NCBI GenBank assembly: GCA_963724365.1
Contig: CAVRUR010000013.1
Span: forward strand, 467,023-531,022
DNA: 64,000 nt
Direction of reading: 5' to 3'
Origin: JALORV01 sp963724365
GTDB lineage: Bacteria > Pseudomonadota > Gammaproteobacteria > Burkholderiales > Burkholderiaceae_F
Shown here piece after piece: positions 59,501-64,000 of the stretch. The notes beneath the pieces were generated by a model. It was not told the DNA's origin, did not search any database, and was given only the letters and a program-made list of their open reading frames with translations. Made by a program: the position numbers and the translations under genes. Every line of letters starts with the position of its first letter. Within the stretch, counting starts at the first letter, position 1.

Positions 59501-60988
59501 TGCGGGATTCCCATGCTCATCGAAGCCGCTGTACATCGTCGAGTATGTTGCCCCGTTGCGTGTGATCAGCCGCTGCGACAGTACCGGCGCATTCGTTGCA
59601 CCGACGTCGACCTTTGTTACGAACTGACCCGGACGAAAATAGTTCTCGTTTGAAATCTTCTGCCCTGCCCAGGAATATGTTTCGATCTGCTGGTCACCGA
59701 TCGTCTTCGATATCAGCAGCCCCACCATCCAGACTGTGCCGGAGCTCGAATAATTCGGCCCGACATGTCGGTACGTGGTTGTCCCGGCTGGACTGTTCAC
59801 GGTCGTGGTGTCATAGACGCCCGGCCCACCTGGTGCGTAGCTGAAGGTCCAAGTGCCTCCTGTGCTCATCGTCTTGCCGACCACAACGGTCGCGCGATAG
59901 GTAGGATTCGCTTGGGCATCGAAGTAGGCCCAGCCGTACGTGTAGTCGATCGAGCCGCCCTCGGGGTACTTCACTCTATACATGACATAGCTGCCTGCTT
60001 GGTCGGCTAACGGGTCAGCACCTCCGACATACAGCAGCGGGGTGGGCGACGGCATCGGGGCGATGCCACCAGGAAGATTCGTGCCACCGAGGGCAGCATG
60101 GTAGTAATACTCCCATGTCGTGCCACCCGGTCGCGTAACCGTTTTCAGGAAGTACTTGGACGCGACGTTGGGTACCGGCTCGTAGCCGTATGTGAATGTC
60201 TGTCCGCCGGATGCGGTGATGCTGGAAATGCGGCGGCTAAGCAGTCCGCTATCAAAGTAGTTGAAGGTGATCGATCGCCCGTCGCTGGCAAAGACACTGG
60301 TGATCTGGGGCGACGCGGTCCCCGCATACGATATATCTGCTGTGTTGCCATTTCGGTCCGTGATTTTGGTCGTGTACCAGGCATACACCGGGTTAGGACC
60401 CAAACCGAGGTTGACTAGTTGAGTCATGTCATAGCGCGTCCCATCGGGCGAGTACACGGCAAGGCCGCCAGCGCCGCTAAGAATGCAGTCGGCCCGCCAT
60501 CGCTGAGTGCTCAGCAGTAGCGGTGAAGTTAAACCGGTGAATGCCAAGAGTTGCCGACCGCCGTCCGGGAGCTCAAGGACGGGGTTATCCGCCACTGATA
60601 GCGCGTTCAGGTTGGAACATATCGTCGTCTCTGTCTTCAGGACACGGCCGAAGTGGATCGTCCAACCGAGGCCTGCCAGCGATTCGAACGCACTGGGATT
60701 GACCGGATTGATGGACGCACTGTTGTACGAGCGAACGACCTTCAAGTCGAAGCCGCCGTTGCCCGGCAATAAGAGATCGACGTAATGATGTTGGAGCGCA
60801 CCAGTAAGCGGATCGATGTGCTCGTTAAAGCTCTGGTTTACGTAGCTGCGAGTTGGATAGAGACCCGGTTCACGGTAGAAGTCCGGAATGACCTCCTGCG
60901 CGAATGCTGCAGATGCCGAAACCGCGAGGAAGAGCCCCACGGCGAGGCGTACGATGGAATGCGAAATGTCCCTGGAGCGAGGTTTCAT
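56579..60988 (-). CDS. Large secreted RHS/YD-repeat protein ending in Ig-like repeats (frame broken about five times)
   Basis: From the ATG at 60988 there is a signal peptide (cleaved near ASAAFAQ), then an N-terminal region starting NEHIDPLTGALQHHYVDLLL and many YD repeats (YGYDGLNRVSSIGYP, YDGAGNLTS, YDGINRLTSATGPW). The repeats end at VEYIYLGGKRIAQKR, the sequence that normally leads directly into the RHS core. Here about three Ig-like domains of some 90 residues follow (TALTAAPNPAVVNQAVTLTA, SLTASYGGDSANGTS, LTVLPNPAVVGESVALRA), then a stop. Frame changes lie near 59270, 58900, 58520, 58145 and 56690. The total would be about 1465 residues. Confidence 0.78.
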
Positions 60989-61254
60989 TGACTCCTCCTT
61001 AGCGTGCGATGCTTCAAGAAGTGACCATACTTTCCGGAACTCTCTTTGAATGCTTGGCAACCGCCACCCATTCCAAATGTCAGCGCGGTTGCAATCCAAT
61101 CTCTCGCAGCAATCGGATGCTCTTCTCTCGTCGTTCGAGACTGAATCGTTCAATGGGCGTAGTTCGCCTAGTCCGAATGGAGGAGGCGGACTCGAGCCTG
61201 GCGGCTATACCGCAGCTATCAGTCGCACAAGCCGGTGGCAGAATCGCGTGATCC

Positions 61255-61876
61255 ATGCGAGGAGTTATGGCCTTCGTTCTTATCGTCGACGATCACCCAT
61301 TCGTCGCCGCTGCGACTGCGCGCGAAGCCCTGTCGCTTCTGCGCGGGGCAGAAACCCGCTGCGTCGAGTCGGTATCGGCCGCAGAGGCAGCGATCAAGGA
61401 GCGCGGACAGAATCCGGACTTCATCCTGCTCGACCTGTAGCTTCCGGATGCCGACGGACTATCGGGACTTGTACGTCTTCGGAAGCGTCGCGCCTCAATC
61501 GATCATTGCGATCGTCAGCGGCGAAGTGAGTCCGCAGGTGATGCGCGATGCGTTTGCACAGGGCGCACGCGGCTACCTGACCAAGACGCGCGACGTGGAT
61601 CAGTTCACGGACGGACTGAAAAAACTCTTCGAGCGCGGGTTCTTCTTCCCGCCGGAAGCGGCAGAGCCGGCTCCGAAGCAGCAGCGGCCCGCTCACCTGA
61701 CCGAACGTGAAGTGGCGGCGCTGAACGCGCTGGCCTCGGGAAAAGTAAACAAGCAACTGGCCGACATCCTCGGCGTGGCCGAGAGCACCTTCAAGACTCA
61801 TCTCCGGGCGATCTACAGGAAACTTGGCGTCCGAACTCGCGTTGAAGCCGTAGTCGAGCGCGCCAGCTCGGACTGA
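61255..61876 (+). pseudogene. LuxR/NarL-type response regulator with in-frame stop and frame break
   Basis: The receiver domain begins AFVLIVDDHPFVAAATAREA and reaches the phospho-acceptor region DFILLDL, but a TAG at 61438-61440 follows at once. The sequence beyond (LPDADGLSGLVRLR) continues in the same frame, and near 61490 it shifts to IIAIVSGEVSPQVMRDAF and YLTKTRDVDQF. The C-terminal LuxR HTH is intact (LTEREVAALNALASGKVNKQ, STFKTHLRAIYRKLGV). CTG-TAG for CTG-CAG would be one base change. It may be a true pseudogene or a sequencing artefact. Confidence 0.7.
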
Positions 61877-61935
61877 TCGGCACAGGGCGGCGCGCGTGAG
61901 CGACGCGCCGTCTCAGGAGCCGCCTCACCGGTGCG

Positions 61936-63103
61936 ATGAGCCCGGAGGAACGCGCGCGCGTCGTGGTTGCGCTCGATCACGATGCCCGTCAACCGCAGCA
62001 CGCGATTGAGATGGGACTGCGCAACCTGCGCTTGCTCGTCGGCGAAATGGCGGAAGCAGAGGCCGCATCCACCGTCTCAGGATGAACTGCTGCAGCGCAT
62101 GCGGGCGGAACTCGCGTCGGTGCAGGCCGCCGCACGACAGATCGTCGACACACAGCAGGACCTGGTCGATGCCATCCGACTCGAGTTCGACGACACGCGC
62201 CCGACACCGCGGACAGTTCGCGCGGATGACCTGATCAGCCGCGCCGTCAAGACCAACCGAGTACTGGCGGCGAACGTCACGCTGCACGGCGCGCCCTCGC
62301 GGCTCGCGTTCGTGGCAGACGAGCGTTGGACAGAACGCATCCTGAACAACCTGATCTGCAATGCCATCTGGCATTCGGGTGCGAGTCACATCCTCGTCGG
62401 CGCGCGCCGCCGCGGTGACGACATCGTCTTCGAGGTTCGCGACAACGGCCGCGGGATGACGCAGGACAAGGTCGATCAGGTATTCGAACCGTTGAAGCTG
62501 CCGGCGTTCTCGCCGGCCGGCTACTCGGCAGCACGTTCCGGACTCGGTCTTTACAACGTCAGATTGTTCACGGCGCGCATGGGCGGGGCGGTCGAGTGCA
62601 AGTCCGCGCCGGGCCTTGGCACGCTGTTTCAGGTCCGCCTTCCAGGCCCCGTTCAGGCGCTCGAACCGAGGCCGTTCACGCGGGCGCGCCGGTCTCCGCT
62701 GCACGCACGAAACAGGATCGTCGCGATCCTCGACGACGATGAACAGGTTCTTCAAACCACCGAGCGCGTATTCGAGAGCCTTGGAATCGAGGTCTACGCG
62801 GACAGCGACCCGCTGCGCTGGCTGAATGTCGTTACGGAGTTGAAGCGCATGCCCGACTTGTTTCTGCTCGACTTTCAGCTCAAGGGGCAGGACTGTTCAC
62901 TGCAACTGGACATTGTCCGTCGCAAGTGGGGCGAGGCCAGACCGAAGGTCATCGTCGTTACCGGTCATGCAGACAATCCCACATTGCAGAGGATCGCGAC
63001 GACCGTACCGGTTCTGCGGAAGCCGCTGTCGGATCCGAAGTTCGAATTGATCCTTGACGTGCTCTCGGGCGCGAGAGAGTTGCCTGCGGCCGGATTCCTC
63101 TAA
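61936..63103 (+). CDS. Hybrid histidine kinase with C-terminal receiver domain (frame break near the start)
   Basis: From the ATG at 61936: RARVVVALDHDARQPQHAIE, an H-box with the phospho-accepting His in LDHDARQP. A frame change near 62075 continues QDELLQRMRAELASVQAAAR. The ATPase domain shows the N box ILNNLICNAIWHSGA, the G1 box VRDNGRGMTQDK and the G2 region ARSGLGLYNVRL. A receiver domain follows (RIVAILDDDEQVLQTTERVF, phospho-acceptor Asp in LFLLDFQLKGQ, and the VVTGHAD region). There is no sensor or TM segment, so it is cytosolic. The adjacent response regulator suggests a pair. Confidence 0.78.
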
Positions 63104-63297
63104 GATCGCCCCGCGGCATTCGTGCAAGATCAACCACATTGATAGACCCCTGGCGGACCCACCGCTCCCCTAGATTAGTCCTGTAGCCGATCTAAGTCCG
63201 CTTCATGCGAGGAGGAGCCGACGGTGGAGAAGAATCGGCCTTCGCTCGATGCTTCGGACACTTTTGATAGGTGCAATGATGCTATCGGAGTTGGGCG

Positions 63298-64000
63298 ATG
63301 GGAAGCAGAAGGCGGTTCACTGCGGAGATCAAGCGTGCGGCTGTGAAGCTGGCGGTGCAACTGGGTGCGGTGACGGTGCGGATCGTCGATAACCTGAGGC
63401 TGCGTGTCAATGTCCGGCGCAAGTGGGTCATGCAGTTTGCCGAGGCCAGATGGGAAGCCAGAGCAGGTGCGCAGTTGAAGAGTGATTCGCAGGACGAGCT
63501 CGAGCGGCTCCGGCGTGATCTTAAGTGTGTCACCCTGGAGCGCGACATCCTGAGAAAGAAAGGCAGTGGCCTACTTCGCGAAGGAACCGCAGCGGGGTAC
63601 CGCTTCATCGAACGGCAGCATGATCCGAGTGTCCGGTGCGCACCCTATGCCGGCTCCTCGAGGTGTCGCACGGTGGCTTCTATGCCTGGGTCAGACGAGC
63701 GCCCAGTCACCGGGCGCTCGCCAACGAGCGGCTCACTCGCTTGATCCGGCTGAGACTTGCCCAGCGCAATCGCACTTATGGCAACCCGCGTGTCTGGCGC
63801 GATCTGCTCGCCTGGGGTGCACGGTGAGAACCGGGTGTCGCGACTGATGTGCCATGCGCGGACGCATGCAGATCGTAGGCGTCGACGCTGGCCGCCCGAT
63901 GTCGGCGTGCATCAGGAGCATTGCATCACGGCCAACGTTCTCAATCGGCAGATCGAGGCGGCGGGGCCGAATCGCAAGTGGGCCGCCGGCTTCACCTATT
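63298..64000 (+). mobile_element. IS3-family insertion sequence, transposase OrfA and start of OrfB (degenerate, runs off the window)
   Basis: OrfA starts at 63298 with the HTH region RRRFTAEIKRAAVKLAVQLG and the coiled end DELERLRRDLKCVTLERDIL. Another frame continues KAVAYFAKEPQ, and OrfB reads RTLCRLLEVSHGGFYAWVRR, NRTYGNPRVWRDLLAWG, and in a third frame GENRVSRLM and ANVLNRQIEAAGPNRKW. At 63988-63990 the place of the first DDE aspartate (usually WAADFTY) holds Gly (WAAGFTY). Several frame changes and this substitution suggest an inactive copy, but sequence errors are common here. The left terminal repeat could not be fixed. Confidence 0.75.

Noticed and set aside
61438..61440. TAG read-through or recoding in the response regulator.
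   Set aside because: No stem-loop or recoding context is apparent, and a frame change follows within 60 bases. A base error or mutation is simpler.

Overview
The window is high-GC DNA with gene content and order typical of a betaproteobacterium, most likely Burkholderiales or a close relative. The main clues are the block xseA / exbB-exbD-lpxK-Trm112-kdsB-adk, the divergent pair clpS-clpA and cspD beside icd, rpsT next to a DUF3579 gene, and argD-argF-argG. The species cannot be named from the sequence. No rRNA, tRNA or CRISPR array was seen.

Layout. 1-9.3 kb holds housekeeping genes: a partial RsmB-type rRNA methylase and purN on the minus strand, then ribF, ileS, lspA, coaBC, a small membrane protein, dut and a PlsC-type acyltransferase on the plus strand, many of them translationally coupled by 1-4 base overlaps. 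9.5-16.2 kb has a flavocytochrome c sulfide dehydrogenase pair (fccA, fccB), clpA-clpS, cspD and icd. 16.4-24.4 kb has two small secreted proteins, sodB, xseA, then the exbBD-lpxK-Trm112-kdsB operon and an orphan ABC solute-binding protein. 24.6-34.7 kb has adk, a proton-pumping pyrophosphatase fused to an OmpA-like domain with a second OmpA-like protein beside it, a GNAT acetyltransferase, a CoA-transferase, an SDR, a gamma-glutamyltransferase and a peroxiredoxin. 34.9-54.9 kb has murJ, rpsT, DUF3579, a REC-like/PLP amino acid decarboxylase, a GMC oxidoreductase, argD-argF-argG, murB, yajQ, a glutamine amidotransferase, the xseB-ispA-dxs isoprenoid cluster, an EamA transporter, a sulfurtransferase, a ZIP transporter and a dienelactone hydrolase. 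55.2-64 kb is an accessory region: a split RHS/polymorphic toxin system with a candidate immunity gene, a damaged two-component pair and the start of a degenerate IS3-type element.

Two things stand out. First, the RHS locus looks like one canonical RHS protein divided at its conserved core junction into two separately secreted polypeptides. The first ends in Ig-like repeats. The second carries the core and a Cys/His-rich toxin tail, and its stop codon overlaps the start of the candidate immunity gene. Second, a composite palindromic repeat sits in two convergent intergenic spaces, ending at the stop codons of fccB and icd.

Caution: reading frames are intact up to about 34.8 kb. From about 35 kb onward, and very densely from 50 kb, genes including essential ones (murJ, ispA, xseB, argD) are broken by frame changes, and nearly all that I checked are explained by single inserted bases. 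This looks more like uncorrected sequencing error than gene death, so pseudogene calls in that part should be treated as provisional.
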